The position numbers were made by a program, and so were the translations under genes. The notes beneath the pieces are model-generated. The model was given only the letters and a program-made list of their open reading frames with translations. It was not told where the DNA came from and searched no databases. Shown here in pieces: positions 20,341 through 28,750 of a stretch of 64,000 bases of DNA. The stretch lies in contig CM020620.1 of NCBI GenBank assembly GCA_009829735.1, forward strand, positions 18,124,354 to 18,188,353, in the 5' to 3' direction. The DNA comes from Pyropia yezoensis. Its lineage: Eukaryota; Rhodophyta; Bangiophyceae; Bangiales; Bangiaceae. Position 1 is the first letter of the stretch, and every line of letters begins with the position of its first letter.

Positions 20341-23300
20341 TCACGTTGAGGGAGGGCTGTTAGGGTCTATCTCATTCCGGGCACAGTACGCCCGGACCTT
20401 CTCAGCGGGAAGGTCCTCCACATACTCCCACGTATCATCCTTGGCTTTGTAGCCAAACCAACGCACCCTCAACATGAGGCGGTCAGTGTCTTCATCCCAT
20501 CCGTGGTCGATGTACTTATCGAACACGTACTCCTGTGGGCCCTGTTTGGCCGCAGGCAGTGAGGGGAGGCGCCACGATTCCAACGCACGCGCCCAAGCTG
20601 GGTCTCCTGCAGGCGGTGGTGCAACTTTGACCACGTCCTGTCCGTTCACTGTGCGGACCCCATCATAACTTTCGATGGTGAAGCGCCGCCCATCAGTACG
20701 AAGGACCTGGTACGGTCCCTTCGTCTGGAATACCAGCTTACCCCCAGTTGGGGTGTGCGAGTGTACCAGCACCCAGTCACCCTGCTCGGGGACATGTTTA
20801 GCATTGCGCACCTTTTTGTCAAAGGTACGCCTGTAGCGCTTTTGTGCTTTGTCCATCTCAGCCCTGACTTTAGGGATGAGGTTTTCAAGCCTAGCGGCGA
20901 ACTCCGCCTTACTCTCAGTAGGAGTAGGCGTACTGCCACCATCCTCCCTAGTTGGGAGCGACCGCCGCACGGCAATAGACCGCACGCGACGGGGGGTCAC
21001 AAAAGCGAGGGGTACTTCCCCTGTAGATGAGTGAACCTGCGAATTGTAGGCAGTAGTAAGGATAGAAATGTATTGGTCCCACGTCTTTACGTGCTCACTC
21101 ACATAGTGGCGTAGCTGCCTAACAATAGTTTTGTTGAAGCGCTCCACCTGCCCATTAGTTTGTGGGTGGTAGGGGGTGGCATAGTTTGCCTTAACCCCCA
21201 ACATATCCAGCACTCCCTGAAACAATACGGACGCAAACTGCGGTCCATTGTCCGATAGTGTACTATCTGGAATGCCATACGCGGCAACCCAGTGATCTAG
21301 GAAGGCTGACACGACCGACATGGCCGTGATCTCTGCCAGTGGGATCGCTCGCGTAAGTTTCGTGAAGCGGTCACAGATGACCAGGAGGTACTGGTTGCCC
21401 TCCTCGGTCACGGGCAGTGGCCCAAGGATGTCCATCGCCAACGCGGCGAAGGGCTCCTTGGCCGGGAACAATAGCATAGCCGTACTAGGCCGCCGTTCCA
21501 TCAGACGATTCTGTGCACAACTTGTGCAGGCAGCCACCCAACTGTACATGTCCACCACCATGGACGGCCAGTAGTACCTGGTCCTCAGGGTCTGGTACAG
21601 TTTACTAGACCCCAGGTGTCCACCCGTGGGAGCGTTGTGCTCCCTTTCAAGGATACTGTCCTTGAGGGATGCGGGGACGACAAGTTGTTCGGTCCCCTGG
21701 AATACCCCCCTCCTCATGAGGAGGCCATCGTCTCCCAGAAAGAAGCGCGTCTCAACCACCGTATCCAGTATATCCCTCTGCGACTTGCAGAAGGGATCCT
21801 CGGCCTGGGCCTTCACCACCTCGTCCAGGGACAGGGGCAAGTACTTCTTGTTCCCTGGCGCCTCGGGGTTCAACGCCTGACCCGAGCGCGTGACTACCCC
21901 CACGATGGGGATGTCCTCATCGACTGGGTTAGTGTCCAGCCCCTCGGTAGGTACCCGAGAGAGGCCGTCGGCAAGGGCATGTTGCCTGCCAGGTCGGTAC
22001 TCAATGTCAAAGTTGAACGGTGCCAGTCGCACCCTCCACCGGTTGAGACGAGTGTTCGTACAGTCCGTCTTAAAGATGAACTGCAACGCGCGGTGGTCAC
22101 AGCGGATGAGGAACTTCTCACCCTCCAGGTAGTGACGAAGTGACGTCACCGCCCACACCACTGCGAGTCCTTCCAACTCGGTGACTCCGTAGTTCTTCTC
22201 GGCCGAGTTCAGCCCCTTACTAAAGTATCCCACCGGCAAGTACTCCTTGTCCGGCTGCTGCTGAAGCAACACACAACCAAGTTGGTCGTAGCTAGCGTCC
22301 ACATCCAGGATGTAGTGGCCTCCCAACCTGGGAATAGCCAAGATGGGGGGCTTCAGCAGAAGGTCCCGAAGAGTCTCAAAGTATTCCTGCTCCACCCGAC
22401 TTGGGGGAGGCAGGTTCTTCGGTAGCGTTGAGCTCACTAGCTCATTCAACGGCTTCGCCACCTTGGCGAAGCCCTTGGTGAAACGTCGGTACACGTTACA
22501 CATCCCGAGGAAGCTCCTCATCTGGGTCTGGGTCCGGAGGTACTGAGCCTTACGAATGGCCCTCAAGTTCTTCTCGTTAACACTGAGACGCCCCGGATGG
22601 ACAACATGTCCCAAGTACTCCACCTCTTGAGTAAAGAGGTGGCACTTACTCGCCTTCAGTGACACACCGGCGTCAGCAAGTAGCTTGAACACCTGGCCAA
22701 GATGGCCAATGTGTTCCTCCGGACTTCGGGAGAACACAATGATATCGTCTAGGTACACAAGACAGATCTGCCACCGTACTCCGGCCAGAATCATGTCCAT
22801 AGCGCGCTGGAAAGTTGCCGGCGCGTTACACAGACCAAACGGTAGACGCTTGCACTGGTAGGTACCACAGTGACAGGTAAAGGTAGTTTTATGCCTGTCC
22901 TCCGGGGCAATGGGAATTTGCCAGTACCCCGCGTTACAGTCCAGGGTAGAGAACACGTTTGCCTCCCCCAGAGAGTCCAGACAGTCATCCATCCTAGGTA
23001 GGGGATAACTGTCCTTCACCGTGCTCTCGTTGAGCTTACGGTAGTCGATACAAAACCGGGGGGTCCCATCAACTTTGGGGACGATAACCACCGGACTCGC
23101 CCACTCGGCGTTGCTGGCCTCGATCACATCGAGGGCCTCCATGCGAGCAACTTGCTCCTTAACGAGGGCCCTTGAACGAGGTCCTCCCCTATACGGTTGT
23201 TGGCGTATAGGGGGTGCACCGGGCTTCAACTCGATCCGGTGTTGGGTGGCTCTCATGAGTCCCAATTGACCATCCCACAGCTTGTGATATTGGTCCAAGA

Positions 23301-24324
23301 GGCGTTCAACTTGAACCCTCAACCTGGGGGGGACACCCTCCATGTTCACATGGGGTCGAGGAGAGGCGGCCGACTTGGTTTGATGCTTCTCCTTTCCGGA
23401 CTTCGGGTCGCTACTTGCGCCCGCGTTGAGGGTGACCGCTACTACCGGTCCCTCGTGTTGGTCGATATAGCCGAACTTGGCTCCCGACTTGAAGTACTTG
23501 GGCGTCGGGCTCAGGTTCATCACCTGGATCCTCCACGGGACTCCGGCTTTGGAGTCCATCGTGCCAAGGGCAACATGCACTTGGTGCTTGCGAGCAAGAC
23601 GGGGGTGAGGGTGCACCAACCCGTTCCCCGTAAAATCAGTTACAACATCAACGTGCGCCACCGAGTTGGGGGACAACGTGACTTTGCGGGCTAAACGCAG
23701 GGTAGCAGTAAACCCTTCCCTCACAGAGCAAACAGGCTTCGACTGTGAGACTGTCACAGGAGCCACAGACTTTCCCTTACCAAGGATGGGGATAGTCTCC
23801 CCATTCATCAACTTGACCCAGTACTCAGGGCCACAAATCAAAGGCACTTGTGTAACAACATAAGGGGTACCCAGAAGCAGGGGTACCGATATATTCTCAA
23901 CTACGCCATAGGTCACGTCGACCTCATGGGTCCCCAACCTAGTTGGTAGGGTCACGGCACCAACGATGGGAAGTACCCCACCATTGATGTCAATCATATG
24001 GTCAGCTTTGGACCTCCAGCGTTGGAGCTTCACCTCCTTTGGTAATAGCGACTTGCGTATCAAGGAGGCTCCTGACCCGGTATCAAGTACGATACGGGTA
24101 CAGCATGCACGGCCGGGGGCAAGTTGCACCCGTCCAGCCACCTGGAAGTTCTCACCCGTCAGCACCGCGATGACCCGACGTGGGTTTACGTTCTTGGGGA
24201 GTCCTACCCGAGGTGGGCGGACTCCCTTAGGTCGCCGCAGTATCCGGCACGGTTGGTTCGTCCTCCTGGCCCACTTGGCCGAGGCTGCCGTTGTGAGCTT
24301 CGGACGACCAGCCCCAACGGTCAT
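20341..24324 (-). CDS. pol: Gypsy-2 pol polyprotein
   Basis: A 1327-residue uninterrupted polyprotein. In order: protease with DTGSGAS (near residue 80), reverse transcriptase with YLDDIIVFS (near residue 530), RNase H, integrase with the HHCC finger, DDE core (SDNGPQF and a later HPQTNGQVER), and a C-terminal chromodomain. Its ATG overlaps the gag stop as ATGA at 24321-24324. Pol is therefore probably made by stop-start reinitiation rather than frameshifting; that is inferred from layout. The C-terminal end lies just before the antisense gene's end, tail to tail, 111 bases apart. Confidence 0.95.
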   Translation of the reverse strand: MTVGAGRPKLTTAASAKWARRTNQPCRILRRPKGVRPPRVGLPKNVNPRRVIAVLTGENFQVAGRVQLAPGRACCTRIVLDTGSGASLIRKSLLPKEVKLQRWRSKADHMIDINGGVLPIVGAVTLPTRLGTHEVDVTYGVVENISVPLLLGTPYVVTQVPLICGPEYWVKLMNGETIPILGKGKSVAPVTVSQSKPVCSVREGFTATLRLARKVTLSPNSVAHVDVVTDFTGNGLVHPHPRLARKHQVHVALGTMDSKAGVPWRIQVMNLSPTPKYFKSGAKFGYIDQHEGPVVAVTLNAGASSDPKSGKEKHQTKSAASPRPHVNMEGVPPRLRVQVERLLDQYHKLWDGQLGLMRATQHRIELKPGAPPIRQQPYRGGPRSRALVKEQVARMEALDVIEASNAEWASPVVIVPKVDGTPRFCIDYRKLNESTVKDSYPLPRMDDCLDSLGEANVFSTLDCNAGYWQIPIAPEDRHKTTFTCHCGTYQCKRLPFGLCNAPATFQRAMDMILAGVRWQICLVYLDDIIVFSRSPEEHIGHLGQVFKLLADAGVSLKASKCHLFTQEVEYLGHVVHPGRLSVNEKNLRAIRKAQYLRTQTQMRSFLGMCNVYRRFTKGFAKVAKPLNELVSSTLPKNLPPPSRVEQEYFETLRDLLLKPPILAIPRLGGHYILDVDASYDQLGCVLLQQQPDKEYLPVGYFSKGLNSAEKNYGVTELEGLAVVWAVTSLRHYLEGEKFLIRCDHRALQFIFKTDCTNTRLNRWRVRLAPFNFDIEYRPGRQHALADGLSRVPTEGLDTNPVDEDIPIVGVVTRSGQALNPEAPGNKKYLPLSLDEVVKAQAEDPFCKSQRDILDTVVETRFFLGDDGLLMRRGVFQGTEQLVVPASLKDSILEREHNAPTGGHLGSSKLYQTLRTRYYWPSMVVDMYSWVAACTSCAQNRLMERRPSTAMLLFPAKEPFAALAMDILGPLPVTEEGNQYLLVICDRFTKLTRAIPLAEITAMSVVSAFLDHWVAAYGIPDSTLSDNGPQFASVLFQGVLDMLGVKANYATPYHPQTNGQVERFNKTIVRQLRHYVSEHVKTWDQYISILTTAYNSQVHSSTGEVPLAFVTPRRVRSIAVRRSLPTREDGGSTPTPTESKAEFAARLENLIPKVRAEMDKAQKRYRRTFDKKVRNAKHVPEQGDWVLVHSHTPTGGKLVFQTKGPYQVLRTDGRRFTIESYDGVRTVNGQDVVKVAPPPAGDPAWARALESWRLPSLPAAKQGPQEYVFDKYIDHGWDEDTDRLMLRVRWFGYKAKDDTWEYVEDLPAEKVRAYCARNEIDPNSPPST

Positions 24325-26267
24325 TCGTTTCCCGCCGACTTGGCGTCCGAATCTGAGGGCGGGGAGGAAGACGACGAGTCCGAGGACGACGTGTCCGCCT
24401 CCTCCGCCGAGGGTGTGGCGACCGCAACGACCGGTCGAGACCCACCCTCGCGGCGTGAACGTACTTCGTTCGTAGCCGACTTTTTACTCGCATTCCTAAC
24501 AAGTTGTTGGATGCGTTTACTCAACTTGGGGCAATCATATGCCCAGTGACCATCGGAGTTGCAGTTCCAACACCGATGGTCCGGTCCGGGAGGGGTCTTC
24601 CCAACTGGGGAAGACGAAGGGATACCCTGGGAAGTTCCCACGGCAGCTACCACCCTCTCCTTGCGGATTCGGCGTGCCTCTCTAAACGCTCTGGCATGGC
24701 GCGCCTCCTCCCGTTCCTTGGCCAACTCGGCCTGACGCTCCTGGCGTTGTTCCTCCCGCAACTTGCGGTAGGCCTCGCCTCTGCGATAGGCGAACCTGGC
24801 CAACTCGGCCAGGGTCGCCCGGGTAGTGTTATGCTCCCGGGTCTCCATCCGGACTGACCAATGGAGTCCCTCCACAAACCGACTCTTCACCACAGCTTGT
24901 GGATGAAGAAACCCACAAAGATTGTTGAGCTTACGGACTCGCTCCGCAAAGGACAACTCGTCCTCCGCCTCTTCCTGATGGGCTTGCGTAAACTCCTCGA
25001 CTTGAGAAGCCAACGCTGCCTCATCAACCATGGCTCTCAACAACCAGTTGACGAGCTCCAAATAGGACGTCACCTCCCCAGCGCCTCCACTTGAGGAGCT
25101 GGGCATGACGGACATAAGTTCTGTCCGTAGGTCGCCCTTCGTAAACTCCTGTAGCATGTAAAAAGCCATGCCTTCACTTATGGCATTGTCGTCACAGGCT
25201 TTTGTGAAACGACGTAGGAACTCAAAGACACGGAGGGGGGGAGTTCCGTCCCACTCCGCTTTGTGCCCAAAAGAATGAAGTGCATTCTTCTTGGCACGGC
25301 CCATGGCTCGGGCCTGGTCAGGACCATACGCCACCGACTTGTTGTGGAGGGCGTAGGTCTCACAGTCAAAGATCCTCTGGTAGACCGGGTTGGCTACCTG
25401 GATCTTGGGCGGCACCTCACGTTGAGGGAACAGCCGCTGTGGCACTGGGGTAAGTTCACTCTCAGTGCCTGTAGTCCGGCGCGGCGCGCTTGGTGTAGCC
25501 GCCGGCGTTTCCGGGGGGAACTCCCCCGTGAAGGGCGTACGCCCCACCGAGTATGGTGTGGCTCCCTCGTTGGGAGTCACAGGTGTCGCCCCCAGTTCGG
25601 GGCGACCAGAGATAGGCGTAAGGGGGGATTCCCCCTGCGCCTGCGGGCTCGAAAGCCCCAATCCGGTCTGGACATTAAGGCCATCTGGCAAACTCGCCAC
25701 AATCTGATTCAGAATAGTATTCGTCATCGTGACCACCAGGTCCGGCAAAGTCTGCCGCAACACATTGGTCGCCTCCCGACGGACAGTTTCCGCGAGGAGT
25801 GGATTGACGACTCCAGTTGAGTCTCGGTCCGCCTCCGGGAGTCCACCTGAGGGGTAACCACGTTCCTCAGGGGTCTCAACCGGGGGCATGGGCGCGAGCC
25901 CATCGCCGACCAACGGAGGTCCACCGTCCTCCGAAAGCCTAGTTGGCGACGACTCCAAGCCAAAGTTGGCTCCATCCCGAGTGGAACCCGCGGGGACAGT
26001 CCTCACCCCTTGGGACGTTCCCGTTGAGTATACCACGCGGTGGCCAGACTTCGGCCCACCCACATCAGAAGTGTCACCCGAGTGAACTCCCGACTGAGTC
26101 GGGGTGGCCTGTTGCCCGCCCGTACTTCCAGTCCTGCTGGCTTGAGGGACCTCTAGTCCCTCTGCGACCCCAGGTAAACCCACCTGTGTCTCACCAGTAT
26201 TCAAAGGCACTGAAGTACGTGCGTCACCCGTGTACTCCCCGGACGACGGGGGGTCCGAGCTAGCCAT
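24321..26267 (-). CDS. gag: Gypsy-2 gag
   Basis: Gag, 648 residues from the ATG at 26267 (context GCCAACATGGC, as in Gypsy-1). The N-terminal 300 residues are Gly/Ser/Thr/Pro-rich. The capsid-like domain follows, with conserved hydrophobic helices and a charged coiled-coil-like stretch rich in Glu, Arg and Gln. One CCHC zinc knuckle (CWNCNSDGHWAYDC, near 24560-24520) is followed by an acidic Ser-rich tail. The stop codon overlaps the pol start. The frame is whole. Confidence 0.93.
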   Translation of the reverse strand: MASSDPPSSGEYTGDARTSVPLNTGETQVGLPGVAEGLEVPQASRTGSTGGQQATPTQSGVHSGDTSDVGGPKSGHRVVYSTGTSQGVRTVPAGSTRDGANFGLESSPTRLSEDGGPPLVGDGLAPMPPVETPEERGYPSGGLPEADRDSTGVVNPLLAETVRREATNVLRQTLPDLVVTMTNTILNQIVASLPDGLNVQTGLGLSSPQAQGESPLTPISGRPELGATPVTPNEGATPYSVGRTPFTGEFPPETPAATPSAPRRTTGTESELTPVPQRLFPQREVPPKIQVANPVYQRIFDCETYALHNKSVAYGPDQARAMGRAKKNALHSFGHKAEWDGTPPLRVFEFLRRFTKACDDNAISEGMAFYMLQEFTKGDLRTELMSVMPSSSSGGAGEVTSYLELVNWLLRAMVDEAALASQVEEFTQAHQEEAEDELSFAERVRKLNNLCGFLHPQAVVKSRFVEGLHWSVRMETREHNTTRATLAELARFAYRRGEAYRKLREEQRQERQAELAKEREEARHARAFREARRIRKERVVAAVGTSQGIPSSSPVGKTPPGPDHRCWNCNSDGHWAYDCPKLSKRIQQLVRNASKKSATNEVRSRREGGSRPVVAVATPSAEEADTSSSDSSSSSPPSDSDAKSAGNE

Positions 26268-26367
26268 GTTGGCTGACGATCCGTATGACACGGTCCAAGA
26301 CCACCGTTCCTCTGAGACAGAGGGCCCCCTACACCCGGGTGCACCCGGAGGTAAAGTTTACCTCTGT

Positions 26368-26384
26368 CCCCTGCTGCTCCACCA
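26368..26384 (-). promoter_or_regulatory. Gypsy-2 primer-binding site
   Basis: Minus strand TGGTGGAGCAGCAGGGG, two bases after the 5' LTR. It is the same site as in Gypsy-1 with one base different, so both families probably use the same primer tRNA although their LTRs are unrelated. Confidence 0.75.
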
Positions 26385-26386
26385 AA

Positions 26387-26855
26387 TGTGGCAAAAACCA
26401 CAAGCACACACGGCACCCAAGTTGGGGCGGTGTGCTAGGGCTGCCTCCCGTGTCGGGGGAACCGGCAGAAGTGCAAGTCGCACACACTCTGTCCCTGTTG
26501 TGGGGCAAACCCCCCACGGACAAACAAGAGGATGGTGTGTGGTCCAACAGTTTCTTGGTCGGGACGGGGACGCAGGGCCAAGCCCCGCTGTCCCTCCCCT
26601 TATCCCCCCAGGGTCCACTCAGAATCTCGCCACTCAGAATCTCCCACCCCAGCACCTGCCCACCGGGCCACACGAAAATTCAAGACGATAAATGCAGAAA
26701 ACCCTCAAATCCACGTTGGATTTACTACTAAGCTAACTATCCCAAACTTAGGGAATATGGACCCAAATGCAGGGGGAGGAACGGATCAGGCTAGTGGCCT
26801 GCCGCCCCTTGCATGGCACGTGTTGCCCCCCTACCTGGGGGTCAATACTGCCACA
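26387..26855 (-). repeat. Gypsy-2 5' LTR
   Basis: A 469-bp partner of 17479-17947, followed by the duplication TCGAC at 26856-26860. It carries one member of the hairpin family in short form (CCC-AAGTT-GGG, 26416-26426). Confidence 0.96.
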
Positions 26856-26860
26856 TCGAC

Positions 26861-28750
26861 CTCATGTGGCTGGAGAGTGAGCCGGTTCTCCATGTGGTGG
26901 ACAAGGACACGGGCTTTAACGCGGGTGCCTTTAGGCGCGACGGTGAGACGGCCGACGCTGCCTGGAGCAGGTACCTCCGCATCTGGGTGTACCCCTATGC
27001 TGGGCACCCGGACGCGATGCACACGGACCAGGGGCCGCAGCTGACGTCGGCCAAGTGGCGGGCACTGCTGCAAGCCGTGGGCACGAAGCATCTTGAATCG
27101 GGCATTGAGTCGCACAACGCGTTGGGATCTGGCGAGCGCTATCACGCATTTTTGCGGCAGATCTACCGTCGCGTGCGGGCCGACCATCCAATGCTCGCCG
27201 CCGAGCACGCGCTCTCCCTCGCCGTCTCCGCGATGAACAACACCGCCGGACCTGCTGGGCTCGTGCCGACCCTGCTTGTGTTTGGCATTGTCCCACGCAC
27301 ACCGATCAGCCCTGTGGACCTGCCGGCACAAAAGGTGCGACTGAAGGCGATGAGAACGGCACGCGACGAGATGAGGCGGACTGTCGCGCGCGCCCGATTG
27401 CGGGCAGCTCTCCGCATGCGTGTACCGCGAGCCACCGACGCGGACGTCGCCGCGGGAATGGCCGTGCTTGTGTTTCGCGAGAACCCGGTCAACAGCTGGG
27501 TATGGCCCTACACGGTTATCAAGGCGGACGGCAAGCTCGCCTGGATCGACGTGGACGGTACTGCAAAGCTGTTCTCCGTTGATAAGGTGAAGCAGTTCCG
27601 ACACAGCGCCGTGCCTAGTGCTGAAAGGGGTGAGAGCGACCGAATCTCTCCAGAAGGATCTGACAACGCAGCACCGCCTCGACCTGAGGACGGGGAGCTC
27701 TCTGTGCGCGAGGTCGGAGACGAGGAGCTGGACCAGCTTATGGACGCCAAGCGCACCGGCGACCAACTGCTTTCCGACCTCTGTATTGGACTGCACACCT
27801 TCTCGGAGACTGCCCCGCCCTCTGAGCACATCTTTTCACAGTCGGGCGTGCTGATAACGGAAGTTCTCACCGAGGGTTACGTGCGCATCCAATCTGAGCC
27901 GTTTCGAGCGTCGACTCAGCGGGAGGTGGACGGCCTTTTGGGGCGAGGCACGACGAAGGTCATCAAAAAGCGATCCTTGCCCAAGGGGGCAAATATTGTC
28001 GGAGGCCGATTCGTCCACACCCACAAGCATGTCGGCTCCCCCAAGGAGCAGCCCAAGTCGCGCTACGTTGCGCAGGGGTACAATGACCGAGACAAGCGGT
28101 TCGTAGTACACAACCTGTCGACCTTGTGGCAACGGTCCACCAAGATGGTGGTGTCTACCAGCGCGGTGCGTGGGTATCGCCTTTTCGCGCACGACGTGAA
28201 CCAGTCCTACCTCCAGAGCATGGAGAATATGACCCGTGACGTCTACCTGCAGCCGCGGGCGGCGGACAGGGAGTACTTTGGGATCGGTGAGGACGAGGTG
28301 CCGCAGCTGGTGCGGCCGCTGTATGGGATCTGCGACGCTGGGGACTAGTGGGCCGCGACATTCACTGCACATGTGGAGAACGACTTGGGCATGGCACCCA
28401 CAACGGGGGACCCTGCGCTGTACGTGCGGGTCGGAGCGGATGGTGTGGAAGGACTCCTGGGCACCTATGTCGACGACAGCATACTCGGCGGCAATGAGAC
28501 CTTCCAGGTGCTGACGGAGGCAACTCTACGTCAGTTTGACGCCAAGCCTCGGCAGTGGGACAACTTCGAGTTTCTCGGCGTCACCATCGCCTCCACCCGT
28601 GGCCCTGATTGGTGCATCGAGCCGACGCAGACGAACTACATCGCCGCCCTGAACCCCATGAACGTGTCAGCGACGTACGAGGAGTTTGCGTCCGTGCGTG
28701 CCGCCGTCGCTTGGCTCTCGCACACCCCGCCGGACTTGTGCTGCGCGATC
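26861..28750 (+). pseudogene. Copia fragment 2: integrase core and reverse transcriptase
   Basis: Continues the copia element after Gypsy-2. The integrase catalytic core is visible (HTDQGPQL near 27020, and the later Glu in SGERYH near 27130). An acidic linker leads to reverse transcriptase with DVNQSYLQ near 28195 and YVDD near 28470. It ends at the DNA transposon, whose duplication GATC is at 28747-28750. It is broken in a few places. Confidence 0.87.

Larger units (their letters stand above)
17479..26855 (-). mobile_element. Gypsy-2: apparently whole Ty3/gypsy chromovirus
   Basis: LTR retrotransposon on the minus strand, inserted in the copia integrase region. LTRs of 469 bp (17479-17947 and 26387-26855) differ at about five positions by eye, and the duplication TCGAC is perfect (17474-17478, 26856-26860). 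It has a primer-binding site, gag, pol with chromodomain, an antisense accessory gene, and a purine tract (minus-strand GAGAGGGGAG at 17948-17957). I see no break in gag, pol or the antisense gene, so it looks whole and is the youngest large element here. Its body carries about thirty short hairpins with a common loop. Confidence 0.96.
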
